From NCBI GenBank assembly GCA_965208745.1, contig CBDBPN010000004.1, positions 930,001 to 994,000 of the forward strand: 64,000 bases of DNA. Reading direction: 5' to 3'. Each line of letters begins with the position of its first letter. Position 1 is the stretch's first letter. Of this stretch, positions 31,735 to 40,596 are shown one piece after another. Under the pieces are notes generated by a model. It searched no databases, was not told the origin of the DNA, and worked only from the letters and a program-made list of their open reading frames with translations. A program made the translations under genes and the position numbers. The stretch is from VXNE01 sp965208745. Its GTDB lineage: Bacteria > Pseudomonadota > Gammaproteobacteria > Pseudomonadales > Azotimanducaceae.

Positions 31735-34455
31735 TCAGGCGCGCACCGCGCCTATCGCCTCGTCGACCCAGTCGAGCAGGTCGCCGACCGGGGCGATGCC
31801 CTCGTCGCTGCGGTCGCCGGAGAGAATGCCGATCACGCCGTGCGGCGGACTCCCGAACTCGCCGTCCGGTTCCGGCTGCATCAGGAATGCGGCGGCGGAC
31901 TCGGCGTCGTCCGGTTCCCGCGCCCCACGCAGCACCGCGACCGCGGCGACGGCGAGTAGCGCGGCGTCCACGGCGGGGGCGAACGCCTCCTCCGCAAAAC
32001 CGCCACCGTCCAGGAGCGCCGCAGCCTTGTGCTTGTGCCGCGCCCGTCCGACGAGTTCGCCGGCGCGCAGCTTGCGGCCGTCGCCGTTCTCCCGCTCCGG
32101 GCCCTGGAACACGTCGCGCACGCCATCCGCCGCCACGGAAACGAACCCGGCCTTCGCTAGACGGAGCATGGCATCGTGGGTGGCCTCGTCGATGATGCTG
32201 ATGGGGCCGTCGAACCCGTGGGCGAGGCGGCGCTCCTCCTCGGCGATGCGGTCCGGCGGCAAGGAGACGACGATCAGAACGCCGCCGTCTCCCTCGCGTC
32301 CGACGACACGGCGCAACGCCGGTCCGTGTCGCGCAACGAGGTCGTCGCGCAACGCCTCGAGCGGGTCCTGTTCGTCCGGCTCGGCCGGCGCCGGTTGGTC
32401 GAGCACGCGATTCAGTCGTTCGAGGAACGCCGCGCGCGAGTTCGGCATCTTCACTTGCGCCGGATCGCCCCGGCCGTCCAGCACGGTATCCGCCAGCGCT
32501 CGCTTCTGATCGAGCAGCCCAAGCATGCGGTGCTCGATGGTGGCTTCGCTGACGAGGTTGACCACGGTGACCGGTCGTGTCTGCCGCTTCCGCCAGGCGC
32601 GCGCGACGCGTTGCTCCAAGCGGGCCGGATTCCACGGCAGATCCAGGTTGATGACCGTGTCGGCGGCCTGGAGGTTGAGCCCGACGCCGCCCGACTCGGA
32701 CGACAGGAACAACCGGCATTCCGGGTCCTCGCGGAACCTGCGGATCTCCGCCCGGCGGCGTTGCTGCGGCACCTCGCCGGTGTGCCAGGCGAACTCGAAC
32801 CCGGCCTCGCTCGCGTACTCGCGCACAAGAGACAGCATGCGCACCCACTCCGAGAAGACGATCACCTTGCGTCCCGGATCCTCCAGCAGATCCGGCAGCA
32901 GGCGTTCGATCTCGTCGAGTTTCGGGCAGGCGTGGGACTGGCCGTCCAGGATGTGGGGCGTATCGCAGACCATGCGCATGCAAGCGAGGTGGCGCTGCAG
33001 CTTCTCGAACTCCTCGTTCGTGAGGGGACGGTGCCGCGCGATCGACGCGATGCGAGCGACGAGACGCTCGTAGTCTTCGTAGAAGCTTAGCTGCGTCTCC
33101 GTCATCGGCACGAAAAACGTCTTGACGGTGCGTCCCGGCAGCTCGCGTTCCACGTCCTCCTTGCGTCTGCGCAACATCACCGGCGAGATCCGCCGCGCCA
33201 GTTCACCGAGGTTCTTGTAGCCGACCGCTCGTCCCCGGTCGTCCAACTCGTAGAAGTCCCGGTTGAAGCGGAACAGTGGGCCCAGTAAAGCCGGATCGAC
33301 AAACTGCAGGATGGAGTAGAGGTCGTCGATGCGGTTCTCGAGCGGAGTGCCGGTGAGCACGAACGCATACCGGCTGTCGAGCCTCTTGATCGCGGCGGCG
33401 GTCTTCGTCCGCAGGTTCTTGATCCGTTGCGCTTCGTCGAGGATGACCACGTCCGGCCGCGCCAGCGCCAGCAGCTCGTCGCCGTCCGCCAGCACCTGCT
33501 CGTAGTTGCACAGCGTAAAGAACTCTCCGCACCGGTAATGACGACGCCGCTGGGCCGGATTGCCGAACACGGCGGTGACGGGAAGATCGGAGAACAACCG
33601 GATCTGCTCCTCCCACTCGGTCTTCAGGGACGCCGGAGACACGACCAGAACGCGCTTGATGCCGCGCAGTTCCTTGAGCAACGCGCAGGCCGCGATGGCC
33701 TGCACCGTCTTGCCGAGGCCCATGTCGTCGGCGAGCAATGCGCGTTCGCCGAAGGCCAGATGCAGAACGCCCTCGACCTGATAGGGCAGCAACGGGCGCT
33801 TGAGCAGATCGTCGATGGACCGCTCGCCGGCGGCCAACTGCTTTTCGAAGGCCCTGCGGCTCCGGAGCCCGCGGCGCGCCGCCTTTCTGGCGGCCACCCA
33901 GGCGTCCACCCGGCGCGACACCCGCAGAGCGTCCGGGTTGACCAGTGCTGCCTGCTTGAGCCCATCGACGGCCTTCCCCGAGCCGCGCCGCGCCTTGTCG
34001 CATTCGCGCCGCACATCCTCGACGAGCCCGGGGTCGACAGCGGCAATGACATCGGGGACGGCGATTCGCAGGGAAACCGCGCGCCGCCCGCCCATGTACA
34101 CCTCGATTCGAGGGCTCGAGTCCGGTCCGCCACGCCTGCGCACACGCTGCACGACGCCCTCGATGTGCTTGCAGGTGCCGAGGCCGTTCGTGGCGAAGTC
34201 GCGGCAGGCGCACGAGTTGATGCGTTCGCCGAGGGAGCGGATCTCCACCGGATAGCGGTTGCCGTTCGACGAAGTGACCAGGTAGTCGCAAAACGGCGCG
34301 TGGTCCTCATCGACCACCTCCACCCGGTCGATCTCGGTCCGCCCACGCCACTCCCGGCGCTTGAACTCTTCCTCGTCGGTCGATAACCAGCCACGGAACA
34401 CCGGTTGCCGCGGCCAGCGCTTTCCGGGCCCGGTCTTCCGCTTGCGTGCGGCCAT
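31735..34455 (-). CDS. SWIM zinc-finger SNF2-family helicase
   Basis: A 906-residue DEAD/SNF2 ATPase. The N-terminal SWIM finger uses Cys82, Cys84, Cys95 and His97 (CAC...GTCKHIE). The SNF2 motor has motif I DMGLGKT (244-250), Ia VVSPASLKTEW, motif II DEAQ (340-343), motif III LTGTPLENR and motif VI-type NLDLPWNPARLEQRVARAWRKRQ. The last 280 residues are helical and unassigned. Bacterial SNF2 proteins of this HepA/RapA-like type remodel protein-nucleic acid complexes; several are parts of defence islands. The start ATG 34455 has GGGAGAA before it. The Orc-like ATPase lies 260 bases downstream in the same direction; a functional pair is possible. Confidence 0.9.
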   Translation of the reverse strand: MAARKRKTGPGKRWPRQPVFRGWLSTDEEEFKRREWRGRTEIDRVEVVDEDHAPFCDYLVTSSNGNRYPVEIRSLGERINSCACRDFATNGLGTCKHIEGVVQRVRRRGGPDSSPRIEVYMGGRRAVSLRIAVPDVIAAVDPGLVEDVRRECDKARRGSGKAVDGLKQAALVNPDALRVSRRVDAWVAARKAARRGLRSRRAFEKQLAAGERSIDDLLKRPLLPYQVEGVLHLAFGERALLADDMGLGKTVQAIAACALLKELRGIKRVLVVSPASLKTEWEEQIRLFSDLPVTAVFGNPAQRRRHYRCGEFFTLCNYEQVLADGDELLALARPDVVILDEAQRIKNLRTKTAAAIKRLDSRYAFVLTGTPLENRIDDLYSILQFVDPALLGPLFRFNRDFYELDDRGRAVGYKNLGELARRISPVMLRRRKEDVERELPGRTVKTFFVPMTETQLSFYEDYERLVARIASIARHRPLTNEEFEKLQRHLACMRMVCDTPHILDGQSHACPKLDEIERLLPDLLEDPGRKVIVFSEWVRMLSLVREYASEAGFEFAWHTGEVPQQRRRAEIRRFREDPECRLFLSSESGGVGLNLQAADTVINLDLPWNPARLEQRVARAWRKRQTRPVTVVNLVSEATIEHRMLGLLDQKRALADTVLDGRGDPAQVKMPNSRAAFLERLNRVLDQPAPAEPDEQDPLEALRDDLVARHGPALRRVVGREGDGGVLIVVSLPPDRIAEEERRLAHGFDGPISIIDEATHDAMLRLAKAGFVSVAADGVRDVFQGPERENGDGRKLRAGELVGRARHKHKAAALLDGGGFAEEAFAPAVDAALLAVAAVAVLRGAREPDDAESAAAFLMQPEPDGEFGSPPHGVIGILSGDRSDEGIAPVGDLLDWVDEAIGAVRA

Positions 34456-34537
34456 CCGTTCTCCCACGGCTCCGTGAACGTTGCGCGATGCTATCCGCAG
34501 CCAACACCCGCCATCAAACACGGCGCTTGGCGTGCCA

Positions 34538-34566
34538 TTGACAGGAACCGCGATTCGTGGAGCATA
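34538..34566 (+). promoter_or_regulatory. Weak candidate promoter for the TonB receptor gene
   Basis: A consensus TTGACA (34538-34543) is followed 17 nt later by AGCATA, a poor -10. A leader of about 90 nt would follow. Confidence 0.3.
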
Positions 34567-34663
34567 GACATCGCGCCTTCCGACTACATCAAACTCGCGA
34601 TGCGGACTCCGCTACCGGGCGGTGGGGGAGGGGGCCATGTCGCCATCAAGGGAGAGCATCGAG

Positions 34664-37147
34664 ATGAGGAGAGCATCGAGCGTGTACGCGCTTCGCATTC
34701 TGGCGGCCGGCGCCGCCGTCGCACTGGCGGCGCCCCCGGCGCTGGCCGAGGAGGACGACGACGAACGGGCGTCCGGCGTCGTCGAGGAGATCGTGGTTTC
34801 GGCCACGTACCGGGACACCCGCCTGATGGACACCCCGCTGACGATCTCCGCGGTCACCGACCACGACATCGTCAACAAGGGCATCGAGGACATCCAGACC
34901 CTCTACCAGTCCATCCCCGGCCTCGCGTATCGGAGCAACTCGCAGACCTACAACACCCTGACCGTGCGCGGCATCACCCCGCCGTCGAACGGTGGCGGGG
35001 CCACGGTCGGCGTCTATTTCGACAACATGCCGATCACGGACGCCACCACCGGCGGCCTCGCGCAGACGCTGGGACCGCTGTTCGACCTGGAGCGGGTCGA
35101 GGTGCTGAAAGGCCCGCAAGGCACGCTCTACGGGGAAGGCGCGCTGGGCGGCTCGATCCGCTACATCACCAAGAAGCCCGACCCGAGCGGCTTCGACTAC
35201 GCGGTACAGGCCAACATCGAGGCCATCGGCGAGTCCGACGGCCTGTCCTACCGGACCGACGGCATGTTGAACGTCCCGCTCGGCGACCGCCTCGCCGCCC
35301 GGGCCGTGCTCTACCGGCGGGACCGGCAGGGGATCCTCGATCAGGTCGCCCCGCGGTCCGAGGAGGACGTTGACACGTTCCTTGAGGACGGCATGCGCCT
35401 CGTGGTGGCTTGGTATCCCTCGGACACCCTCGAAATTTCCGGCATGATCAACGTCATCGACGGCGAGTACGGCGGCCCCGGGCTCGCGTACCACTGCTTC
35501 TCCGAGTCGACGCCCTCGGACCCGGGCGGACAGGTTCCCGTGTACGACCTCCCGGGAACGATCTGCGAAGGCCAGTTCGACCAGTTCAACCGTCGCGACC
35601 CGTACGAGACGCACCTCGGGCACTGGCACCACCAGAGCGGCGGCTACGACGAACAGACGATGTACAACTTCAGCATCGAGTGGGAGCTGCCATTCGCGGA
35701 CTTCACCTCGAGCACTTCATTCTTCGACCGCGAGATCGACTACTCGGAGGAGACGAGTCCGCGTTTCTCGGCAGCCGTCCAGGGCCTCGTTGACGGCGGC
35801 TGCCTCGGTCTCGAGCCTGCGTGCGGCCCTGGCCTGTTTACCGGTCTCGGCGGTGACGGCCTGTTCTACCGGGCATCGGAACGCTTCGTGCAGGAATTCC
35901 GCCTGGTGTCCAACACGGACAGCCGCTGGCAGTGGACGGTCGGTGCCTACTACAAGGAGGACGAGTCCCAGCGCGGGGAACACGAGCGTTGCCACAACGG
36001 CGGCCCGCCGGCCTATGACGGTCTCGATACGCACTGCGTTCTGCAGTACAACTTCTACCCGGAGATTCCCATCCCCACCCAGCAGGCGATCATCCTGTTT
36101 CTGAACAACGTCATTGTCCCCGGCAATACCGACTATCCCGACCTCGGAGAAGAGGCGGTTTTCGGCGAAGTGAGCTACGCCCTGAGCGACCAGTGGGAGA
36201 TCCTGTTCGGCGCCCGGTACGCCGACGTGTCCTACGATCTGACCGTCGCACGGGACGGAGTGTCCACGCGGTCGGACCCGGTGAACGAGCTCGGCATCGT
36301 CTCCGAGATATTTTCGCCCAAGGTGACGCTCACGTGGCGCCCCATGCCCGACTTCATGGCGTACCTGACCTACTCCCAGGGTTACCGGCCGGGCCTCGTG
36401 AACACCGCCGTCGCCGCCCCGCTCGTCCAACTCGACGCCATACGGGCAACCAACCCCGTCGCCCAGCAGTGGTACGACGAGCTGAAGGCCGTGGAGACCG
36501 TCGAAGGCGACGAGACCGTCAACATCGAACTCGGCGTGAAGGCGACGCTCGCGGACGGCCGCTTCAGCTTCACCGCCGCGATCTACTCCATCGACTGGGA
36601 AGACACCATCATAGAGCTCTCCGTCCAGATTCCGGAGCTTCCCCAGGTCAGTATTCTCGGCATAGACCTCCTCCGCAACGAAGGCGCCGCCAAGAGTCAG
36701 GGCCTCGAGTACGAGTTCCGCATGGTTCCGATGGAGAACCTGACCGTGAACTTCGGCGGGGACTGGAACTGGACGGCCGAGATCGACGCGGCGGCCTCGG
36801 GCCGTTACCTCGGCGTCGACATCCAGCCCGGCAACCGGCTGGCGAACGCGCCGCCGTACAGCCAGTTCCTGGGCGTCGCCTACGATTTCCCGCTCGGCAA
36901 CTTCAACGCGACCGCCAGGGTGGACGCGTACTGGGTCGGCGAGTCCTGGAACACGGCGAACAACGAGCGCCCGGCGCCCGCCTACCAGACCGGTGACGTC
37001 AAGCTGCTGATCGGGCGCGACGACTGGCAGATCGGCTTGTACGTGCGCAACATGACCGACGAGCGCGTCGTGTACGAGCTGAACCAGGTCGGCTACCGCT
37101 TCGGGCGGCCGCGCACGTTCGGGTTGCAGCTCAACTACAGCCTGTAG
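34664..37147 (+). CDS. TonB-dependent outer-membrane receptor
   Basis: An 827-residue receptor. A signal peptide (RRASSVYALRILAAGAAVALAAPPALA) precedes a TonB box (VVEEIVVSA). The plug has GIEDIQTLYQSIPGLAYR, TVRGITPP, VGVYFDNMPI and FDLERVEVLKGPQGTLYGEGALGGSIRYITKKP. The barrel ends with the family's C-terminal aromatic strand (RTFGLQLNYSL). It belongs to the broad marine group of receptors of unknown substrate (iron complexes, vitamins or organic ligands). ATG 34664 is selected because it starts the signal peptide and AGGGAG precedes it; an upstream in-frame ATG at 34622 would spoil the signal. A strong terminator follows. Confidence 0.92.
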   Translation: MRRASSVYALRILAAGAAVALAAPPALAEEDDDERASGVVEEIVVSATYRDTRLMDTPLTISAVTDHDIVNKGIEDIQTLYQSIPGLAYRSNSQTYNTLTVRGITPPSNGGGATVGVYFDNMPITDATTGGLAQTLGPLFDLERVEVLKGPQGTLYGEGALGGSIRYITKKPDPSGFDYAVQANIEAIGESDGLSYRTDGMLNVPLGDRLAARAVLYRRDRQGILDQVAPRSEEDVDTFLEDGMRLVVAWYPSDTLEISGMINVIDGEYGGPGLAYHCFSESTPSDPGGQVPVYDLPGTICEGQFDQFNRRDPYETHLGHWHHQSGGYDEQTMYNFSIEWELPFADFTSSTSFFDREIDYSEETSPRFSAAVQGLVDGGCLGLEPACGPGLFTGLGGDGLFYRASERFVQEFRLVSNTDSRWQWTVGAYYKEDESQRGEHERCHNGGPPAYDGLDTHCVLQYNFYPEIPIPTQQAIILFLNNVIVPGNTDYPDLGEEAVFGEVSYALSDQWEILFGARYADVSYDLTVARDGVSTRSDPVNELGIVSEIFSPKVTLTWRPMPDFMAYLTYSQGYRPGLVNTAVAAPLVQLDAIRATNPVAQQWYDELKAVETVEGDETVNIELGVKATLADGRFSFTAAIYSIDWEDTIIELSVQIPELPQVSILGIDLLRNEGAAKSQGLEYEFRMVPMENLTVNFGGDWNWTAEIDAAASGRYLGVDIQPGNRLANAPPYSQFLGVAYDFPLGNFNATARVDAYWVGESWNTANNERPAPAYQTGDVKLLIGRDDWQIGLYVRNMTDERVVYELNQVGYRFGRPRTFGLQLNYSL

Positions 37148-37170
37148 GGCTCCCGGCCTCCTCCGCTACG

Positions 37171-37203
37171 AGAACGGCCCGCGTCGCGGGCCGTTCTCTT
37201 TTG
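37171..37203 (+). terminator. Rho-independent terminator after the TonB receptor gene
   Basis: A perfect 12-bp GC-rich stem (AGAACGGCCCGC with GCGGGCCGTTCT) with loop GTC, then CTTTT. It begins 24 bases after the stop at 37147. Confidence 0.9.
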
Positions 37204-37292
37204 CACGCGTCCGTTCGGCCGGACTCCGTCTCGCGCCCGTGGCATGCATGCATTCGGGACGCGATGGGACAAGCCCGTCTCGCACAGGGTGC

Positions 37293-37565
37293 TCAGTAGT
37301 GGTAACGCGCCGCGAGGAAAGTTACGCGATCGCCGTCGACCTGGTAGACCAGCCGGTGCTCCTGGTCGATGCGGCGCGACCATTTGCCGGCCAGCGCACC
37401 CCGTAACCGCTCGGGCTTGCCCGAGCCGTCGAACGGGTCGCGCAGCACATCTTCCACGAGTCGCAGCGTACGCAAGGCGCGACGTCGATCCGTGCGGGTC
37501 CAGTGTTCGAGATCGGCAAGGAAGTCGCGGTCCATGACCGCTTGCCAGTGCCCGGCAGGAGTCAC
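37293..37565 (-). CDS. yoeB: YoeB/Txe-family toxin (second module)
   Basis: A 90-residue toxin clearly homologous to the one at 28933 (FLADLEHWTRTDRRRALRTL, VEDVLRDPFDGSGKPERL, LAGKWSRRIDQEHRLVYQV, ending ARYHY). The start is GTG 37565, overlapping the antitoxin stop by four bases as in the first module. Sequence differences are spread throughout, so this is an old paralogue or separate acquisition rather than a recent copy. Confidence 0.92.
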   Translation of the reverse strand: MTPAGHWQAVMDRDFLADLEHWTRTDRRRALRTLRLVEDVLRDPFDGSGKPERLRGALAGKWSRRIDQEHRLVYQVDGDRVTFLAARYHY

Positions 37566-37846
37566 TCCCCGGCGAGGCCCAGGCGTAGCCTGAGTTCCAG
37601 CAGGTCGACCGCTTCGCCTTCACCACGAGCCGCCCGCTCCCCCGCTTCCAGCACGCGTCGCGAGTTCCTGGGCGAGCGCAGGAGATGGGCGGTCTCGATC
37701 CAGCCGGTGAGCTCATCCGCTGCGATGAGGGCGACCGCCTCGCGCCCCCGCCGCCGGATCAGGACGGGTTCACGCGTGTCCGTGACCTGATCCATCAGCG
37801 CGGCCAGGCGATCTCGGGCCTGCGTATAGGTCGTTTCGTGGATCAT
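37562..37846 (-). CDS. yefM: YefM/Phd-family antitoxin (second module)
   Basis: A 94-residue antitoxin: IHETTYTQARDRLAALMDQVTDTREPVLIRRRGREAVALIAADEL forms the DNA-binding half and TAHLLRSPRNSRRVLEAGERAARGEGE the toxin-binding half. It is only weakly alike the first module's antitoxin outside the core, so cross-neutralisation is uncertain. The start is ATG 37846. Confidence 0.9.
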   Translation of the reverse strand: MIHETTYTQARDRLAALMDQVTDTREPVLIRRRGREAVALIAADELTGWIETAHLLRSPRNSRRVLEAGERAARGEGEAVDLLELRLRLGLAGE

Positions 37847-37867
37847 TCCAGGAGCCCGTGTCCAAGT

Positions 37868-37907
37868 ACAGAGTTACTGTACGGCTTTACCCGAGAGCCG
37901 GTCAATC
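37868..37907 (-). promoter_or_regulatory. yefM-yoeB promoter and operator (second module)
   Basis: On the minus strand: -35 TTGACC (37907-37902), 18-nt spacer, -10 TACAGT (37883-37878). The palindrome GTACAG (37868-37873) and CTGTAC (37879-37884) covers the -10, the same plan as in the first module, with GTAC cores 13 bp apart. Confidence 0.7.
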
Positions 37908-37958
37908 CCACGGCGACCGATTCGGGTTTCGGAGGCAGCCGTCCAAAATCTAGATCAT

Positions 37959-37998
37959 CGTGGAATGGTCTTGACCATTCCACGACATAAAAGATAAT
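37959..37998 (+). promoter_or_regulatory. Promoter with a 12-bp-arm palindrome, leaderless transcript predicted
   Basis: CGTGGAATGGTC (37959-37970) and GACCATTCCACG (37973-37984) form a perfect dyad around TT. The -35 TTGACC (37971-37976) is embedded in it, and the -10 GATAAT (37993-37998) follows a 16-nt spacer. Transcription would begin near 38005, the A of the start codon, so the mRNA may lack a leader. Nearly the same dyad occurs before vapB at 47741. Confidence 0.7.
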
Positions 37999-38004
37999 GG
38001 TCGC

Positions 38005-39213
38005 ATGACCGCGCCCCGCATCTACGACGCTTTCCTCGCCGAGCACCTGGCCAGCCATCGTCAGATGGCGTTCGTCAGCGGTCCCCGGCAGGTCGGCAAG
38101 ACCACCACCTGCCGCCTGCAGGCCGATGCCTATCTCAACTGGGACAACATCGATGACCGCGAAGCCGTGCTCGCCGGGCCCCGGCATCTCGCGGACACGC
38201 TGCACCTCGACCGCCTGTCCGAGGCGCCGCCAGTCGTACTGTTCGACGAACTGCACAAGTTTCCTCGCTGGCAGTCCTTCCTGAAGGGGTTCTTCGACAG
38301 CTATGCGGGCCAGGTGCGGATCGCCGTCACGGGCAGTGGCCGCCTCGACGTCTATCGGCGCGGCGGCGACAGCCTGATGGGGCGGTACCTGTCGTATCGG
38401 ATGCATCCGCTCTCCGTCGCCGAGACCGTGACGCAAGCGTTCCCACCGGAGTCCGACATCATCCGACCACCCGCGCCGGTCGACGACGCGGACTTCTCCG
38501 CACTCTGGCAGCACGGCGGCTTTCCCGAGCCGTTTCTCAAGCGCAACGCGCGCTTCACGCGGCGCTGGCAGTCGCTCCGCGTCGTGCAACTCGTCCGCGA
38601 AGAGATCCGCGACTTCACCCGGATACAGCAACTCGACCAAACGGAGTTGCTCGTCCGGCTGCTCGCCGCACGCTCTGGGGAACAGGTGGTCTACGACGGC
38701 ATCGCCCGGCGGATCCGAGTGTCCGCCGACACCGTGCGCCGATGGATCGCGGCGTTGAGCGACCTCCACCTGGGCTTTCTCGTGCGCCCCTGGTTCACCA
38801 ACGTGACCCGCTCGCTCCGCAAGGAACCGAAGTGGTACCTGCGCGACTGGTCGAACGTCAACGATGTGGGCAAGCGTGCCGAGACCTTCGTCGGCTGCCA
38901 CCTCGCGAAGGCGGTGGATGGGTGGAACGATCTCGGGCTGGGCGACTTCGAACTGGGCTACCTCCGGGACAAGGAGAAACGCGAAGTCGACTTCGTGGTG
39001 ATCCGGAGCGGCAGACCCTGGCTGCTCGCGGAAGTGAAGTACCGGGACGAGTCGTTGAGTCCCCACCTGCGCTACTATCAGGACCGGCTCGACGCTCCCT
39101 TTGCGTTCCAGGTGACGGTCGACGCCGACCATGTGGAGCGGGATTGCTTCGCCGAACCGGGCCGACGACCCATCGTTGTCCCGGCACGAACGCTACTGTC
39201 CCAACTCCTGTGA
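38005..39213 (+). CDS. DUF4143-type AAA ATPase
   Basis: A 402-residue protein with an AAA_14 ATPase domain (Walker A GPRQVGKT 26-33, Walker B-like VVLFDELHKFP, sensor VTGSGRLDVYRRGGDSLMGRY) and the C-terminal DUF4143 part ending in a PD-(D/E)XK-like nuclease signature (KREVDFVVIRSGRPWLLAEVKYRD). A winged-helix segment (SGEQVVYDGIARRIRVSADTVRRWIAAL) lies between. The family is very widespread and transferred often; no reaction has been established. The start ATG 38005 lies right at the predicted transcription start. A broken relative is at 9118. Confidence 0.9.
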   Translation: MTAPRIYDAFLAEHLASHRQMAFVSGPRQVGKTTTCRLQADAYLNWDNIDDREAVLAGPRHLADTLHLDRLSEAPPVVLFDELHKFPRWQSFLKGFFDSYAGQVRIAVTGSGRLDVYRRGGDSLMGRYLSYRMHPLSVAETVTQAFPPESDIIRPPAPVDDADFSALWQHGGFPEPFLKRNARFTRRWQSLRVVQLVREEIRDFTRIQQLDQTELLVRLLAARSGEQVVYDGIARRIRVSADTVRRWIAALSDLHLGFLVRPWFTNVTRSLRKEPKWYLRDWSNVNDVGKRAETFVGCHLAKAVDGWNDLGLGDFELGYLRDKEKREVDFVVIRSGRPWLLAEVKYRDESLSPHLRYYQDRLDAPFAFQVTVDADHVERDCFAEPGRRPIVVPARTLLSQLL

Positions 39214-39265
39214 GGCGGCGCAGTCCCCTTGGGTGCGCTCTTGCAGCGGCCTTCGCCTCCTGCCC

Positions 39266-40402
39266 TCACGCAAGCGCGGTTTCGAACAGCCTCTCAAAGT
39301 CCCCTACCGAGCATGGACGGGGGTTCGTGAACGTGCAGACGTCCCTCGCGGCGTGCTCGGCAAGGCTTGGACCCGCGTCTGCCTGGACACCCATCTCACC
39401 CAGGCCCGCGGGAAGTCCGATGGATGCGTTGAGCTCTCGAATGACCTCCGCCGGATCCGCCCCGGCTTCGCAACCCATCGCGGCATTGAGCCGCACGTAC
39501 TTGTCCCCCACGTGATCGCGATTGAAGTCGAGAATCGTGGGGAGCAGGACCGCGTTCAAGGTGCCGTGGTGCAGGCGGAGCGTCTGGTCGGCGCCGCAGG
39601 CGTGGCTCATGGAGTGGACAGCCCCGAGCCCCTTGCTGAAAGCCATGGCGCCTTCGGTGGCAGCCATCATCATGTGCCACCGGGCATCCTTGTCGCTCCC
39701 GTCCTGAACCGCTCGCAGCAGATTGCCTTTCCTGATGCCGCGCTCGATGCCGTCGCAGGCCACCGCTTCCGCCGGGGGGTTCACCTGGGGCGAGAGCAGC
39801 GCCTCGATGCAATGCGTCATCGCGTCCATGCCGGTTGCCGCCGTCAGGCGCGGGGGCAGGCCAACGGTCAGGCTCGGGTCGCACACGGCGGTGCGCGGGA
39901 CGAGGTGACGACTCGCGAGGATCAGCTTCTCGCCATTGGCCATGATGATGACCGCCCCACTCGAGACCTCGCTACCCGTGCCCGCCGTGGTGGGGACGGC
40001 GACCAGCGGCGCCACGGGGCCAATCTTCGCGGTGCCGCCGAGACCCGCGGTGTACTCCAGCAAGTCCCCTTCGTGCGTCACCGCGAGCGCCACAGCCTTG
40101 GCCAGGTCCATCGAGGAGCCGCCGCCGAAAGCGACGACCCCATCGCACCCCGCCTCGCGATACAGTGCGGCCGCTTCTTCCACCGCCGCCTGCGTGGGGT
40201 TTTCCGGTGTCCCGTCATAGATGGTCGGCGCGCGCTCGTTTCCCAGTGCGACGGCCAGTTCCGTGACCATGCCCAGGCCGACCAGCCCGCGGTCGGTACA
40301 GAGCAGCGGCCGCTCGATCCCCTGCAGCGCCAACACCTGGCCCAGCTTCTGGCTGGCGCCGTGGTCGAAGATCGTGTGGGTCAAGAAGGTCAGCGTGGCC
40401 AT
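39266..40402 (-). CDS. Iron-containing alcohol dehydrogenase
   Basis: A 378-residue Fe-ADH. The NAD-binding GGGSSMDLAKAVAL, then PTTAGTGSEVSSGAVI, and the metal ligands from TGMDAMTHCIEALLS and GAVHSMSHACGADQTLRLHHG (an Asp and three His) are all present. Related enzymes oxidise short alcohols, lactaldehyde, glycerol or maleylacetate; the exact substrate is open. Its ATG is only 31 bases from the Zur-like palindrome of the divergent unit, so zinc or iron status might influence it as well. Confidence 0.9.
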   Translation of the reverse strand: MATLTFLTHTIFDHGASQKLGQVLALQGIERPLLCTDRGLVGLGMVTELAVALGNERAPTIYDGTPENPTQAAVEEAAALYREAGCDGVVAFGGGSSMDLAKAVALAVTHEGDLLEYTAGLGGTAKIGPVAPLVAVPTTAGTGSEVSSGAVIIMANGEKLILASRHLVPRTAVCDPSLTVGLPPRLTAATGMDAMTHCIEALLSPQVNPPAEAVACDGIERGIRKGNLLRAVQDGSDKDARWHMMMAATEGAMAFSKGLGAVHSMSHACGADQTLRLHHGTLNAVLLPTILDFNRDHVGDKYVRLNAAMGCEAGADPAEVIRELNASIGLPAGLGEMGVQADAGPSLAEHAARDVCTFTNPRPCSVGDFERLFETALA

Positions 40403-40432
40403 CTAGCGAGTTCCCGAGGTGCGGAAAAGGAT

Positions 40433-40444
40433 ATGTTATAACGT
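40433..40444 (+). promoter_or_regulatory. Zur-box-like palindrome, unit A
   Basis: ATGTTATAACGT within GATATGTTATAACGTACC: the core GTTATAAC is a perfect palindrome and one more base pair on each side fits apart from one mismatch. This is the core of known Zur operators. The same 16 bases (ATATGTTATAACGT plus flanks) stand upstream of the paralogous unit B. Confidence 0.65.
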
Positions 40445-40596
40445 ACCGCCGGATGATCGCAGCGGCATCACGCTTGAGTTTCCTGGCCGTGTTCCATCAC
40501 AGCGGCGGCAGCCACGCCCGGTCAGGCAACGCGCCGCGGTCGGGTTCGCACTGGGGGTGGCGCGGCCAGGTCGCGGGTCTTCCCAATGCGCAACGC

